Positions 26,859 to 35,555 of a stretch of 64,000 nt of DNA are shown here, one piece after another. This DNA comes from RDYJ01 sp034931405 (GTDB lineage Bacteria > Cyanobacteriota > Cyanobacteriia > Cyanobacteriales > Nostocaceae): NCBI RefSeq assembly GCF_034931405.1, contig NZ_JAYGHA010000014.1, positions 62,001-126,000 of the forward strand, in the 5' to 3' direction. Each line of letters begins with the position of its first letter. Within the stretch, counting starts at the first letter, position 1. The notes under the pieces are model-generated. The model worked only from the letters and a program-made list of their open reading frames with translations. It was not told the origin of the DNA and made no database searches. The translations under genes were made by a program, and so were the position numbers.

Positions 26859-28439
26859 ATGTCTAAGGTTCTTGTTTCCGATCCGATTGATCAAGCTGGT
26901 ATTGATATTCTTTCCCAAGTTGCGACAGTTGATGTCAAAACAGGTCTAAAACCAGCAGAACTGATAGAAATTATTGGTGATTATGACGCGCTCATGATCC
27001 GTTCTGGAACTCGCGTCACTCAAGAAATTATTGAAGCTGGCACACAATTAAAAATTATTGGTCGTGCTGGTGTAGGTGTGGATAATGTGGATGTTCCGGC
27101 TGCTACCCGCAAAGGTATCGTAGTTGTTAATTCTCCTGAAGGAAACACCATTGCAGCGGCTGAACACGCACTGGCAATGATGTTATCCTTATCCCGTCAT
27201 ATTCCCGATGCCAATGCTTCTGTAAAAAGAGGAGAGTGGGATCGGAAAACTTTTGTAGGTGTGGAAGTATATAAGAAAACGCTCGGTGTTGTTGGGCTAG
27301 GTAAAATTGGCTCTCATGTTGCTACTGTAGCTAAAGCCATGGGGATGAAATTATTAGCCTACGATCCCTTTATTTCCACAGAACGGGCTGAACAACTTGG
27401 TTGTCAGTTGGTAGATTTAGATTTACTGTTCCAACAAGCAGACTATATCACTTTACACATCCCCAAAACCACAGAAACTGCCAATTTAATCAACGCTAAA
27501 ACTTTAGCGAAGATGAAACCCACTGCTAAAATTATCAACTGCGCCCGTGGTGGTATCATTGATGAGGCAGCTTTGGCAGCAGCGGTTAAAGAGGGTAAAA
27601 TCGGTGGCGCAGCGTTGGATGTGTTCGAGTCTGAACCACTGGGAGAATCTGATTTGCGATCGCTGGGTAAAGAAGTGATCCTCACTCCGCACTTAGGTGC
27701 ATCCACAACCGAAGCCCAGGTGAATGTAGCCATAGACGTAGCTGAACAAATCCGTGATGTTATTTTAGGACTTCCCGCCCGTTCTGCGGTCAACATTCCT
27801 GGACTCGGACCCGATATCCTGGAGGAACTCAAACCCTATATGCAGTTGGCGGAAACCTTGGGTAACTTGGTAGGACAACTAGCCGGTGGCAGGGTAGAAA
27901 CACTGACGGTCAAACTACAGGGAGAACTGGCAACTAACAAAAGTCAGCCTTTAGTCATAGCGGCGCTGAAAGGACTACTTTACCAAGCCTTGCGGGAACG
28001 AGTAAATTATGTCAACGCCACTATAGAAGCCAAAGAAAGGGGAATTCGCGTCATTGAAACCAGGGATGCCTCGGCGCGAGACTATGCAGGATCATTGCAT
28101 TTGGAAGCTACAGGTACTTTAGGTACTCATTCTGTTACAGGTGCTTTATTGGGTGATAAGGAAATTCACTTAACTGATGTTGATGGTTTTCCGATTAATG
28201 TGCCACCTAGCAAATATATGCTGTTCACTCTGCACCGGGATATGCCGGGAATTATCGGTAAACTAGGTTCTTTACTTGGTAGTTTTAATGTGAATATTGC
28301 CAGTATGCAGGTAGGGCGAAAAATCGTCCGTGGCGATGCGGTAATGGCTTTGAGTATTGATGATCCTTTACCCGATGGCATTTTGGATGAAATTAAACAA
28401 GTATCCGGTATTCGGGATGCGTATACAGTAACACTCTAA
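26859..28439 (+). CDS. serA: D-3-phosphoglycerate dehydrogenase
   Basis: 526 residues, the long form. Substrate and nucleotide domains: IRSGTRVTQEII, GRAGVGVDNVDVPAATRKGI, the Rossmann loop VVGLGKIGSHVA, INCARGGIIDEAAL, and the catalytic His in LTPHLGASTTEAQ. An intervening ASB domain (about 320-445) and a C-terminal ACT domain (about 450-526: LFTLHRDMPGIIGKLGSLLGSFNVNIASMQVGRK) follow. It oxidises 3-phosphoglycerate with NAD in the first step of serine synthesis; the ACT domain usually gives serine feedback. Start ATG 26859. Confidence 0.98.
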   Translation: MSKVLVSDPIDQAGIDILSQVATVDVKTGLKPAELIEIIGDYDALMIRSGTRVTQEIIEAGTQLKIIGRAGVGVDNVDVPAATRKGIVVVNSPEGNTIAAAEHALAMMLSLSRHIPDANASVKRGEWDRKTFVGVEVYKKTLGVVGLGKIGSHVATVAKAMGMKLLAYDPFISTERAEQLGCQLVDLDLLFQQADYITLHIPKTTETANLINAKTLAKMKPTAKIINCARGGIIDEAALAAAVKEGKIGGAALDVFESEPLGESDLRSLGKEVILTPHLGASTTEAQVNVAIDVAEQIRDVILGLPARSAVNIPGLGPDILEELKPYMQLAETLGNLVGQLAGGRVETLTVKLQGELATNKSQPLVIAALKGLLYQALRERVNYVNATIEAKERGIRVIETRDASARDYAGSLHLEATGTLGTHSVTGALLGDKEIHLTDVDGFPINVPPSKYMLFTLHRDMPGIIGKLGSLLGSFNVNIASMQVGRKIVRGDAVMALSIDDPLPDGILDEIKQVSGIRDAYTVTL

Positions 28440-28584
28440 ATTTTGGATTTTGGATTTTGGATTTTGGATTGAACACAGGTAGTTAATTTATTGTTCTGTT
28501 TAATGAGCAATCATAAATCACCTATAGCCAATCTAAAATCTAAAATCTAAAATCTAAAATCTAAAATCTAAAATCTAAAATTAT
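28440..28584. repeat. TTTTGGA and ATCTAAA heptamer arrays
   Basis: Four to five TTTTGGA units directly after the serA stop and about seven ATCTAAA units (28530-28580) directly before prmA. The two arrays are roughly complementary and could pair. Confidence 0.85.
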
Positions 28585-29505
28585 ATGGCAAACACCTGGT
28601 GGGAACTGAAAATTTTATGTGAACCAGACCTAGAAGATTGTATCTTTTGGCGACTGGAAGGTTTTGGCTGTCGTGGTACGGCCAGCGAAAGTAAGGGGAA
28701 TTCTTCACTATTAAAGGCTTATTTGCCTAGCTTTCAAGCACAGCTACTGGATTTGTCGGCGTTGTCACTATGGTTGCGTCAAGATGCTTTATGTATAGGA
28801 TTACCATCTCCACTGCTACACTGGGATTTAATTGATGAAGAAGATTGGGCTAGTAGCTGGAAACAGTATTGGCAACCTCAAGAAATAGGCGATCGCTTCT
28901 TGATTAATCCCGCATGGCTACCACTACCGGACTCATTAGAACGGTTAGTGATTCGCCTTGATCCAGGCGTGGCTTTTGGTACGGGTAATCATGCTACAAC
29001 ACAGTTATGTTTAGAATCTCTAGAAATGCGCCTCAGTGAAGTACCAACAGCTTTCGTTAATAATGAGGAAAAAAAAGAACCTTTGGTAATCGCAGATATT
29101 GGCTGTGGTTCAGGTATTCTTTCTATCGGTGCCATACTACTAGGTGCAAAGAAAGCTTATGCTGTCGATACTGATCCCTTAGCGGTAAAATCAACTTTTA
29201 GCAATCGCGCTCTCAATGATATTAATTCAGAACAGTTGATTCCAGCCCAGGGTAGTGTAGATATTTTAACAAAACTAATTGCCCAACCAGTTGATGGTAT
29301 TGTCTGCAATATTTTGGCTGATGTAATTATTGAGTTAATTCCAGAAATGGGCGCTATTATTAAACCTACTACCTGGGGTATATTTAGCGGTATTTTATTA
29401 GAACAATCTAAAGCTGTGGCTGATGTTTTAGAACAAAATGGCTGGGTTGTGGCTACTTTGTGGAAAAGAAAAGAATGGTGTTGTTTAAATGCAAGACGTT
29501 CTTAA
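28585..29505 (+). CDS. prmA: Ribosomal protein L11 methyltransferase
   Basis: 306 residues. The N-terminal L11-recognition domain starts MANTWWELKILCEPDLEDCIFWRLEGFGCRG; the SAM-binding domain has RLDPGVAFGTGNHATTQLCLESL and the motif I ADIGCGSGILSIGA (from residue 170), with VCNILADVI as motif IV. PrmA trimethylates several residues of L11. A short insert (about 150-165) before motif I is common in cyanobacterial members. The ATG follows a heptamer array, so no clear ribosome site is visible. Confidence 0.97.
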   Translation: MANTWWELKILCEPDLEDCIFWRLEGFGCRGTASESKGNSSLLKAYLPSFQAQLLDLSALSLWLRQDALCIGLPSPLLHWDLIDEEDWASSWKQYWQPQEIGDRFLINPAWLPLPDSLERLVIRLDPGVAFGTGNHATTQLCLESLEMRLSEVPTAFVNNEEKKEPLVIADIGCGSGILSIGAILLGAKKAYAVDTDPLAVKSTFSNRALNDINSEQLIPAQGSVDILTKLIAQPVDGIVCNILADVIIELIPEMGAIIKPTTWGIFSGILLEQSKAVADVLEQNGWVVATLWKRKEWCCLNARRS

Positions 29506-29610
29506 AAATAGGGAACAGGGAACAGGGAATAGGGAACAGGAAACAGGGAATAGGGAAGATGTAATTTTTTCTTCTCCCCTATTACCAATTACCAATTACC
29601 AATCACCAGA

Positions 29611-29928
29611 TTAAATTAGGGTTTGCAAATGTTGTACTAACTGTGGTGCTTGAACTACACCTTCAATTCTATCTACTGGTTGACCGTTCTTAAATAATAC
29701 TAGGGTTGGTAAGGCAGCAATTCCATACTGACTTGCTAACTGGGTGTATTTTTCTGTGTCAATTTTGACAATCCGTAAACGGTCTCTCAATTGCAGGTTA
29801 ACTTGTTCTAAAATTGGAATCATCATCTGACACGGACCGCACCAGTCAGCGTAAAAATCTACTAATACTGGGATATCAGAACCAGATAGCATTTCTTCAA
29901 AACTATTAAATTCCCTTTTAGTTGTCAT
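29611..29928 (-). CDS. trxA: Thioredoxin
   Basis: 105 residues from ATG 29928; an upstream start would add five residues. Active site WCGPC with C30 and C33, cis-proline in AALPTLVLFKNG, and the usual strand order. It reduces disulfides in the cytoplasm. The N-terminal MTTKREFNSFEEMLSGSDIPVLVDF resembles chloroplast-type thioredoxins of the y or m kind; the exact class is uncertain. It is monocistronic and divergent from pdhB. Confidence 0.95.
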   Translation of the reverse strand: MTTKREFNSFEEMLSGSDIPVLVDFYADWCGPCQMMIPILEQVNLQLRDRLRIVKIDTEKYTQLASQYGIAALPTLVLFKNGQPVDRIEGVVQAPQLVQHLQTLI

Positions 29929-30334
29929 GATGGTACACACCAATTTTTATTTGTTTGTTTTAATGGTAATTCTTAGGGTATAAAATCAGCGTAATTTTAT
30001 GTTTTCTTGAGAAATGATCATTTCGGTTAATATTGGTTGATTTTCCAGATCAGAATCCGATTATTAAGTTTTTTACTAAAAGCAGATAATTCTTTTTGAT
30101 TTGTGTTAATCGAATTAATTAAATATTGAGTCTGTATTTATGTGTGATCATGAATTATCAAAATACTTGTATTAAGAGATACGGACGTAGGATAATTCAA
30201 TTTTAAAAATGAGGAATCTTAATTCCTGTCACCCGTCACCTGTCACCTGTTCTCAATAAGAGTGCGATCGCTGACGTTATTAGGGACGGTGGCGCGATAA
30301 AATTTGAAAACAATAAATTGTGATAAAGGTCTAA
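29929..30334. promoter_or_regulatory. Divergent promoter region of thioredoxin and pdhB
   Basis: 406 bases without a gene; AT-rich, with three TGTCACC/CGTCACC heptamers at about 30226-30250 and one GCGATCGC near 30265. No specific operator recognised. Confidence 0.5.
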
Positions 30335-31318
30335 ATGGCAGAAACACTATTTTTCAACGCTCTGCGGGAAGCCATCGATGAAGAAATGTCCCGCGACTCT
30401 AGCGTATTTGTTCTTGGTGAAGACGTAGGACACTATGGCGGTTCTTATAAAGTTACCAAAGACCTATGCAAAAAGTATGGTGATCTGCGAGTCTTAGATA
30501 CCCCCATTGCGGAAAATAGCTTTACAGGTTTGGCTGTAGGTGCGGCAATGACTGGGTTAAGACCTATCATTGAAGGCATGAACATGGGCTTTCTGCTCCT
30601 AGCTTTCAACCAAATTTCTAATAACGCGGGTATGCTACGCTACACTTCTGGCGGTAACTTTAAAATCCCGATGGTAATTCGTGGACCTGGGGGTGTGGGT
30701 AAACAGCTAGGTGCAGAACATTCCCAACGACTAGAAGCTTATTTTCAAGCAGTTCCAGGATTAAAGATTGTGGCTTGTTCCACACCTTACAACGCTAAAG
30801 GGTTATTGAAAGCCGCTATCCGCGATGATAACCCAGTGTTATTTTTTGAACACGTTTTACTTTACAACTTAAAAGAAAATCTGCCAGAAACAGAATACAT
30901 ACTACCACTGGATAAAGCAGAAGTAGTCCGCAAGGGTAAAGACGTGACAATTCTTACCTATTCTCGGATGCGGTATCATGTATTGCAAGCCGTCAAAACT
31001 TTGGAAAAACAAGGATACGATCCAGAAGTTATTGATTTGATATCTCTTAAGCCTCTAGATTTTGATACTATTGGTGCTTCCATACGGAAAACCCACCGTG
31101 TGGTGATTGTGGAAGAGTGTATGAGAACTGGTGGTATTGGCGCAGAATTGACTGCATCCATCAATGACAGGTTATTTGATGAATTAGATGCGCCTGTACT
31201 GCGGCTTTCTTCCCAAGATATTCCTACACCTTACAACGGTAATTTGGAACGGTTAACAATTGTGCAACCAGAGCAAATTGTCGAAGCAGTGCAGAAAATG
31301 GTGGCTTTGCGAGTTTAG
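30335..31318 (+). CDS. pdhB: Pyruvate dehydrogenase E1 component, beta subunit
   Basis: 327 residues, the plastid/cyanobacterial PDH E1-beta type. Visible: MAETLFFNALREAIDEEMSR, the thiamine-diphosphate activating glutamate in the VLGEDVG region, DTPIAENSFTGLAVGAAMTG, and EHSQRLEAYFQAVPGLK. E1 decarboxylates pyruvate to feed acetyl-CoA synthesis. The alpha subunit is not in this window, as usual in cyanobacteria, where pdhA lies elsewhere. secD begins about 155 bases downstream, after CCCTGTT repeats. Confidence 0.97.
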   Translation: MAETLFFNALREAIDEEMSRDSSVFVLGEDVGHYGGSYKVTKDLCKKYGDLRVLDTPIAENSFTGLAVGAAMTGLRPIIEGMNMGFLLLAFNQISNNAGMLRYTSGGNFKIPMVIRGPGGVGKQLGAEHSQRLEAYFQAVPGLKIVACSTPYNAKGLLKAAIRDDNPVLFFEHVLLYNLKENLPETEYILPLDKAEVVRKGKDVTILTYSRMRYHVLQAVKTLEKQGYDPEVIDLISLKPLDFDTIGASIRKTHRVVIVEECMRTGGIGAELTASINDRLFDELDAPVLRLSSQDIPTPYNGNLERLTIVQPEQIVEAVQKMVALRV

Positions 31319-31474
31319 AAGATAGGTGATAGGTAATGGGTGATAGGTAATGGGTAATAGAAAGAATCAATTAACTGTTCCCTGTTCCCTGTTCCCTGTT
31401 CCCTGTTCCCTGACTCCTGTGAAATCTTCTACTCAAACCTGACAAAAAGAACGTTATTATAGCCTTTGTCAGTT
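31319..31474. repeat. GGTAATAGGTGAT and CCCTGTT repeats between pdhB and secD
   Basis: Short tandem blocks: TGATAGG/TAATGGG units at 31322-31357 and five CCCTGTT units around 31377-31412. Typical Nostocales spacer. Confidence 0.8.
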
Positions 31475-32899
31475 ATGAGTGATGGTATGCAAAAACAGCG
31501 ATCGCTATTAGCATTAATTGTAGTTTTGGTAATTGCCGCTATAACGGTGATTGCAACAATTCCAGTACCTTTAGGGCTGGACTTGCGGGGAGGATCACAG
31601 CTGACAATTCAGGTGAAAACAACCGAAGAAATTAAGGAAATCACCGAACGCGAATTGGAAGCAGTCAAGAAAGTAGTGGAAGGCCGTATTAATGGTCTCG
31701 GTGTTTCTGAACCAGTAATTCAAACAGTAGGTAATGATAAAATTTTAGTGCAGTTACCTGGGGTGAATGATCCCGAACAAGCAGAACGGGTACTAGGGGG
31801 TACAGCACAGTTAGAATTTCGGACTCAAAAGGCGGATACAGACACTCAACTACTGGCTTTTAGAGTGTCAGAAACAGAACTCAAAAATAAGCAGGAAGAG
31901 TTAAGAAAATCACAGGATCAAGCAGCTATTGATGAAAATCAAGCAGAATTAAAGAAAAATCAGCAAGCGATCGCCGAATTATTTGCAAGCACTAACCCAC
32001 CATTAACTGGTAAATATCTCAAAGATGCTCAAGGAGAACCTACCCAAGGCAATAATTGGAATGTTGCTATTCGCTTCGATCCCAAGGGTGGTGAACTATT
32101 TGCAGATTTGACTAAAAAGTTAGCAGGTACAGGTCGCGCTATTGGTATTTTTCTGGATAATGAATTAATTAGTTCTCCCACAGTCGGTCCAGAATTTGCT
32201 GCGACTGGTATTACTGGTGGTGCTGCGGTGATTACAGGACGTTTTCAGGCAGAAGAAGCCAATAACTTAGGTGTACAGTTACGAGGTGGCGCGTTACCCG
32301 TACCTGTGGAAATTGCTGAAAGAAGAACAGTGGGCGCGACTTTGGGTAAAGATAGTATTAAAAGCAGCATTTATGCTGGTATCGGTGGTCTGGTTTTGGT
32401 ATTAATTTTTATGGTGGTTTATTATAGACTGCCAGGACTGATTGCTGATTTTTCACTAGTAATCTACTCCCTTTTCACTTGGGCTACATTTGCTTTGTTA
32501 GGTGTCACCCTGACTTTGCCAGGAATAGCGGGTTTTATTCTCAGTATTGGTATGGCGGTTGATGCCAACGTGTTAATTTTTGAACGCACAAGGGAAGAAT
32601 TACGAGCAGGTAAATCTTTGTATCGGTCTGTAGAATCTGGTTTTTATCGGGCATTTTCCAGTATTTTAGATAGTAATGTTACTACCTGGATTGCTTGCGC
32701 TGCCCTATTTTGGTTAGGTTCTGGGTTAGTTAAAGGTTTTGCCCTCACCTTAGCTTTAGGGGTAGCAGTGAGTATGTTTACTGCTATTACCTGTAGTCGC
32801 ACTTTAATGTTTTTAGCTGTTTCCATTCCCTCATTGCGGAAAACAGAACTCTACTGTCCTAACCTGACAGCAGCAAATAAAGCGGAGGTGGCTAGATGA
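31475..32899 (+). CDS. secD: Protein translocase subunit SecD
   Basis: About 474 residues from ATG 31475; ATG 31487 (MQKQRSLLALIVVLVIA) is an equally good start and an upstream TTG is unlikely. One N-terminal helix, a periplasmic P1 domain with the LGLDLRGGSQLTIQVK motif, and five C-terminal helices with GIAGFILSIGMAVDANVLIFERTREEL. The gene ends in ATGA overlap with secF. SecDF uses the proton gradient to pull exported proteins out of SecYEG. A charged coiled insert (about 125-165) separates parts of P1. Confidence 0.96.
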   Translation: MSDGMQKQRSLLALIVVLVIAAITVIATIPVPLGLDLRGGSQLTIQVKTTEEIKEITERELEAVKKVVEGRINGLGVSEPVIQTVGNDKILVQLPGVNDPEQAERVLGGTAQLEFRTQKADTDTQLLAFRVSETELKNKQEELRKSQDQAAIDENQAELKKNQQAIAELFASTNPPLTGKYLKDAQGEPTQGNNWNVAIRFDPKGGELFADLTKKLAGTGRAIGIFLDNELISSPTVGPEFAATGITGGAAVITGRFQAEEANNLGVQLRGGALPVPVEIAERRTVGATLGKDSIKSSIYAGIGGLVLVLIFMVVYYRLPGLIADFSLVIYSLFTWATFALLGVTLTLPGIAGFILSIGMAVDANVLIFERTREELRAGKSLYRSVESGFYRAFSSILDSNVTTWIACAALFWLGSGLVKGFALTLALGVAVSMFTAITCSRTLMFLAVSIPSLRKTELYCPNLTAANKAEVAR

Positions 32900-33873
32900 C
32901 ACTACATATTAACAAATGGCGGAATCTTTGGTGGACTATTTCTGCCGCTGTTATTCTTAGCGGTATCATCTCAATGGTGATATCCTGGCAAAATCCCAAC
33001 ATTAAAGCACCTCTGCGTCCTGGTTTAGATTTTATCGGTGGGACACGCTTACAGTTAGTTCGGGACTGTAGCCTACCTGGTAACTGTGACAACCCAATAG
33101 ATATTAATGCTGTGCGGGAAGTTGCTAAAGACCAGGAACTAGGAGATAGTAGTATTCAATTAATCTCGGAAAATGGCCAAGAAAATGGCATCACTATTCG
33201 CACCAAAAACCTGGAAACCGACCAGCGTACTAATTTACAAACTGCTTTAAGTGAAAAAATTGGTACTTTTGACCCGCAAAAAAATCAAATTGACTCTGTT
33301 GGTCCGACATTAGGAAAAGAACTATTTAGGACTGGGATTGTAGCTTTAATAGTTTCCTTTATAGGTATTATTATCTACTTGAGCTTCCGCTTCCAATGGG
33401 ATTATGCTGTTTTTGCGATCGTTGCTACATTTCACGATGTCTTCATTACAGCAGGGATATTCTCAATTTTGGGTTTGGTTGCAGGTGTAGAAGTAGATAG
33501 CCTATTTATTGTCGCCTTGCTGACTATCACAGGTTTCTCTGTTAATGATACGGTTGTAATTTATGACCGGATTCGGGAAACTATAAAAACCAATCCCCAA
33601 AAACCAATTGCAGAAATTGTTGATGATTCTGTCAATCAAACTTTGTCCAGGTCAATCAACACTAGCTTAACAAGTATGCTGTCGTTATTTGCTATTTTCC
33701 TATTTGGTGGGGAAACGTTGAAATATTTTTCTCTGGCTTTAATTATTGGCTTTGTAGCAGGTGGTTATTCCAGTATTTTCGTTGCTAGTACGCTTCTGAC
33801 TTGGTGGCGAGAGCGCAATGAAAAATATACAATAGATACAATTGATACATCCATCGGATCTCAGGACAGTTAA
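32896..33873 (+). CDS. secF: Protein translocase subunit SecF
   Basis: 325 residues with ATG overlapping the secD stop (ATGA), implying translational coupling. Motifs: RPGLDFIGGTRLQL, VGPTLGKELFRTGIVALIVSFIGIIIYLSFRF, and FSVNDTVVIYDRIRE plus LSRSINTSLTSMLSLFAIFLFGG. Six helices are predicted. It is the partner of SecD in the same complex. Confidence 0.97.
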   Translation: MTLHINKWRNLWWTISAAVILSGIISMVISWQNPNIKAPLRPGLDFIGGTRLQLVRDCSLPGNCDNPIDINAVREVAKDQELGDSSIQLISENGQENGITIRTKNLETDQRTNLQTALSEKIGTFDPQKNQIDSVGPTLGKELFRTGIVALIVSFIGIIIYLSFRFQWDYAVFAIVATFHDVFITAGIFSILGLVAGVEVDSLFIVALLTITGFSVNDTVVIYDRIRETIKTNPQKPIAEIVDDSVNQTLSRSINTSLTSMLSLFAIFLFGGETLKYFSLALIIGFVAGGYSSIFVASTLLTWWRERNEKYTIDTIDTSIGSQDS

Positions 33874-33928
33874 CCCAGGCTTGCTTGAGGCTTTAAAAAC
33901 CTATCTCACCAGTCTTCAATGACGACCT

Positions 33929-34345
33929 ATGGAACTACAGGAAGAACCACCAATTAATAACTCAAGCGTTGACAAATCTGATGCTGCTTTTATTGAGCAA
34001 GTACAGAGGTTACACCAGCTAACAGTATTGGGTAGGTGGATATTTGCTGGATGTTTATGGTTGACGATTGCTCCTCTTTGCCTGTGGAATTTACGTACAG
34101 AATTTGTATTGTGGAAGCAATATTTTACCTGGGCAGCAGTGCGGTATGGACTTGTTTTCCATCCCCTGTCTACCCTGGGGTTAGCTTTTTGTATTGGGAT
34201 GACGGTTTCTGTTTTGGTGTGGCAAAGTCGCAATATTTTGCTAGGACTACCACAACCGGAAAAACAACGTTTAGAAAAACAAGTTTGTCGCATACGTCAG
34301 CAGGGACCGACTCATCCTCTTTGGAAGTTTGTAATTAATTCCTAG
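33929..34345 (+). CDS. Small membrane protein of unknown function
   Basis: 138 residues beginning MELQEEPPINNSSVDKSDAAFIEQVQRLHQL. Two hydrophobic helices (about 35-55 and 75-98) lie between a polar N-terminus and a basic C-terminus (QPEKQRLEKQVCRIRQQ). It lies 55 bases after secF on the same strand and looks like a conserved cyanobacterial companion, but I know no function. Two alternative frames here are shadows. Confidence 0.65.
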   Translation: MELQEEPPINNSSVDKSDAAFIEQVQRLHQLTVLGRWIFAGCLWLTIAPLCLWNLRTEFVLWKQYFTWAAVRYGLVFHPLSTLGLAFCIGMTVSVLVWQSRNILLGLPQPEKQRLEKQVCRIRQQGPTHPLWKFVINS

Positions 34346-34411
34346 TCTGAATCAGGATTTTTATTGTCTGAATTAGGACATCCTGATGCAGACAAATAAT
34401 CAAATCAACAC

Positions 34412-34480
34412 TTGACAAAATCCCCAGATTGTTTTATCCTTATGTTATGAGTGGGAAAGTGTGCGCCCATATATATAGGC
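34412..34480 (+). promoter_or_regulatory. Promoter-bearing repeat, copy A
   Basis: TTGACA at 34412-34417 and TATCCT at 34435-34440 with exactly 17 bases between, followed by a conserved leader ending GTGCGCCCATATATATA. The same layout is found at 34563 and, inverted, at 35722. Confidence 0.6.
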
Positions 34481-34562
34481 TTTGCAACCACCAACATTAT
34501 TATTTTCCTCTTTATCCTGAAAATCCTCAAATCCTGGACATCCTGATTCTGACAATTTAGAC

Positions 34563-34630
34563 TTGACAAAGCTCAAAGCTTGAGTTATCCTTATTGTTAT
34601 AGGTGGAAAATAGTGCGCCCATATATATAT
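34563..34630 (+). promoter_or_regulatory. Promoter-bearing repeat, copy B
   Basis: TTGACA at 34563-34568, 17-base spacer, TATCCT at 34586-34591, and a leader ending AGTGCGCCCATATATATAT. It is the nearest promoter candidate for the formylglycine-enzyme-like gene at 34710. Confidence 0.6.
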
Positions 34631-34717
34631 GCTAATGCCAAAACTCCGGTTTTTGCACCACCAGAACAATTTGAAAATAGAAGTAATTTCACTCCGGCTT
34701 TAGATATTTATGCTTAA
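34631..34717 (+). pseudogene. Fragment of a Ser/Thr protein kinase (activation-segment region)
   Basis: In the frame of base 34631 the DNA reads ANAKTPVFAPPEQFENRSNFTPALDIYA and then stops at 34715. APPEQ followed by (S/A)LDIYA is the P+1/helix-F region of cyanobacterial Ser/Thr kinases (usually GYAPPEQ...SDIYALG). In many cyanobacteria such kinases are fused in front of a formylglycine-generating-enzyme domain, which is what follows here in another frame. So this looks like the trace of a former fusion whose 5' part was lost at the border of repeat B. Confidence 0.6.
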
Positions 34718-35555
34718 CCTGAAAACTTTCACTTTTGAAGTTGTCACCACCAACAATAAAGGAAGCATTATCAACAAACGCAACCAGTCAGCAAATTACT
34801 TTGTGGAAGATTTGGGAAATGGAGTGATGTTGGAAATGGTGGAAATACCCGCAGGAACATTTTACATGGGTTCACCGGAAAATGAAGAGGGAAGACTCGC
34901 TAGTGAAAGTCCCCAACATCAAGTTACTGTTCCCAGCTTCTTTATCGGTAAATATCCTTTGACTCAAGCACAATATCAAGCTATCACGAGAAATAACCCT
35001 GCTTACTTCAAAGGTAGTGGTTCGACTCCGCTCACCAACCATCGTCCTGTTGAATGTGTGACTTGGAATGATGCAGTTAGATTTTGTGAAAAGTTAAGTC
35101 AAAAAACAGGTAAAAACTATAAGTTGCCCAGTGAGGCACAATGGGAGTATGCTTGTAGGGCGGGAACAACTACACCTTTTTATTTTGGTGAAAGTATTAC
35201 CCCAGATTTGGTAAACTATGATGGTAGACGGGCTTACGCCGATGCACCGACAGGTAAATATCGACAACAAACCACTGATGTAGGTTCTTTTCCCCCTAAT
35301 GCTTTTGGTTTGTATGATATGCACGGGAATGTGTGGGAATGGTGTGAAGATGACTGGCAGAAAAATTATATAAATGCGCCTACAAATGGTAGTGCTTTGA
35401 TTAATCTAGGCAATATGAAGATAGTGCGCGGTGGTTCGTGGAACGACGATCCTGATAGTTGCTATTCTGCTTGTCGCGGCAACGACTTCCTTCTCAGCTA
35501 CGACTACGATATCGGTTTTCGGGTTGTTTGTAGTGGTGCGACGAGGAATTTGTAG
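34710..35555 (+). CDS. Formylglycine-generating-enzyme (SUMF1/FGE) family protein, candidate DGR target
   Basis: 281 residues. After a linker (1-30) the FGE-sulfatase domain begins at about 33 (DLGNGVMLEMVEIPAGTFYMGSPENEEGR) and runs through FIGKYPLTQAQYQAI, VTWNDAVRFCEKLSQKTGKNYKLPSEAQWEYACRAGTTTPF and FGLYDMHGNVWEWCEDDW to IVRGGSWNDDP...IGFRVVC. The fold is that of C-type lectins. Residues 245-268 are encoded almost wholly by codons ending in C or T and are rich in D, S, Y, G, L and F at places where relatives carry N. This is the pattern made by adenine-specific mutagenesis of AAC/AAT codons in diversity-generating retroelements. The start at ATG 34710 overlaps a decayed kinase frame. Confidence 0.85.
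   Translation: MLNLKTFTFEVVTTNNKGSIINKRNQSANYFVEDLGNGVMLEMVEIPAGTFYMGSPENEEGRLASESPQHQVTVPSFFIGKYPLTQAQYQAITRNNPAYFKGSGSTPLTNHRPVECVTWNDAVRFCEKLSQKTGKNYKLPSEAQWEYACRAGTTTPFYFGESITPDLVNYDGRRAYADAPTGKYRQQTTDVGSFPPNAFGLYDMHGNVWEWCEDDWQKNYINAPTNGSALINLGNMKIVRGGSWNDDPDSCYSACRGNDFLLSYDYDIGFRVVCSGATRNL
35442..35555 (+). other. Candidate variable region (VR) of a diversity-generating retroelement
   Basis: Codons 245-268 (35442-35513): 21 of 24 end in C or T other than fixed Pro, Ala and Arg positions, and codons 257-268 are twelve NNY codons in a row (G N D F L L S Y D Y D I). Each can be derived from AAC/AAT by changing only A. A fixed GC-richer 3' block (GGTTTTCGGGTTGTTTG and onward, 35514-35555) would be the initiation segment, and a CCGC-CTA-GCGG hairpin with a T run follows at about 35610-35630. 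No template repeat or reverse transcriptase is seen in this window. Confidence 0.6.
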
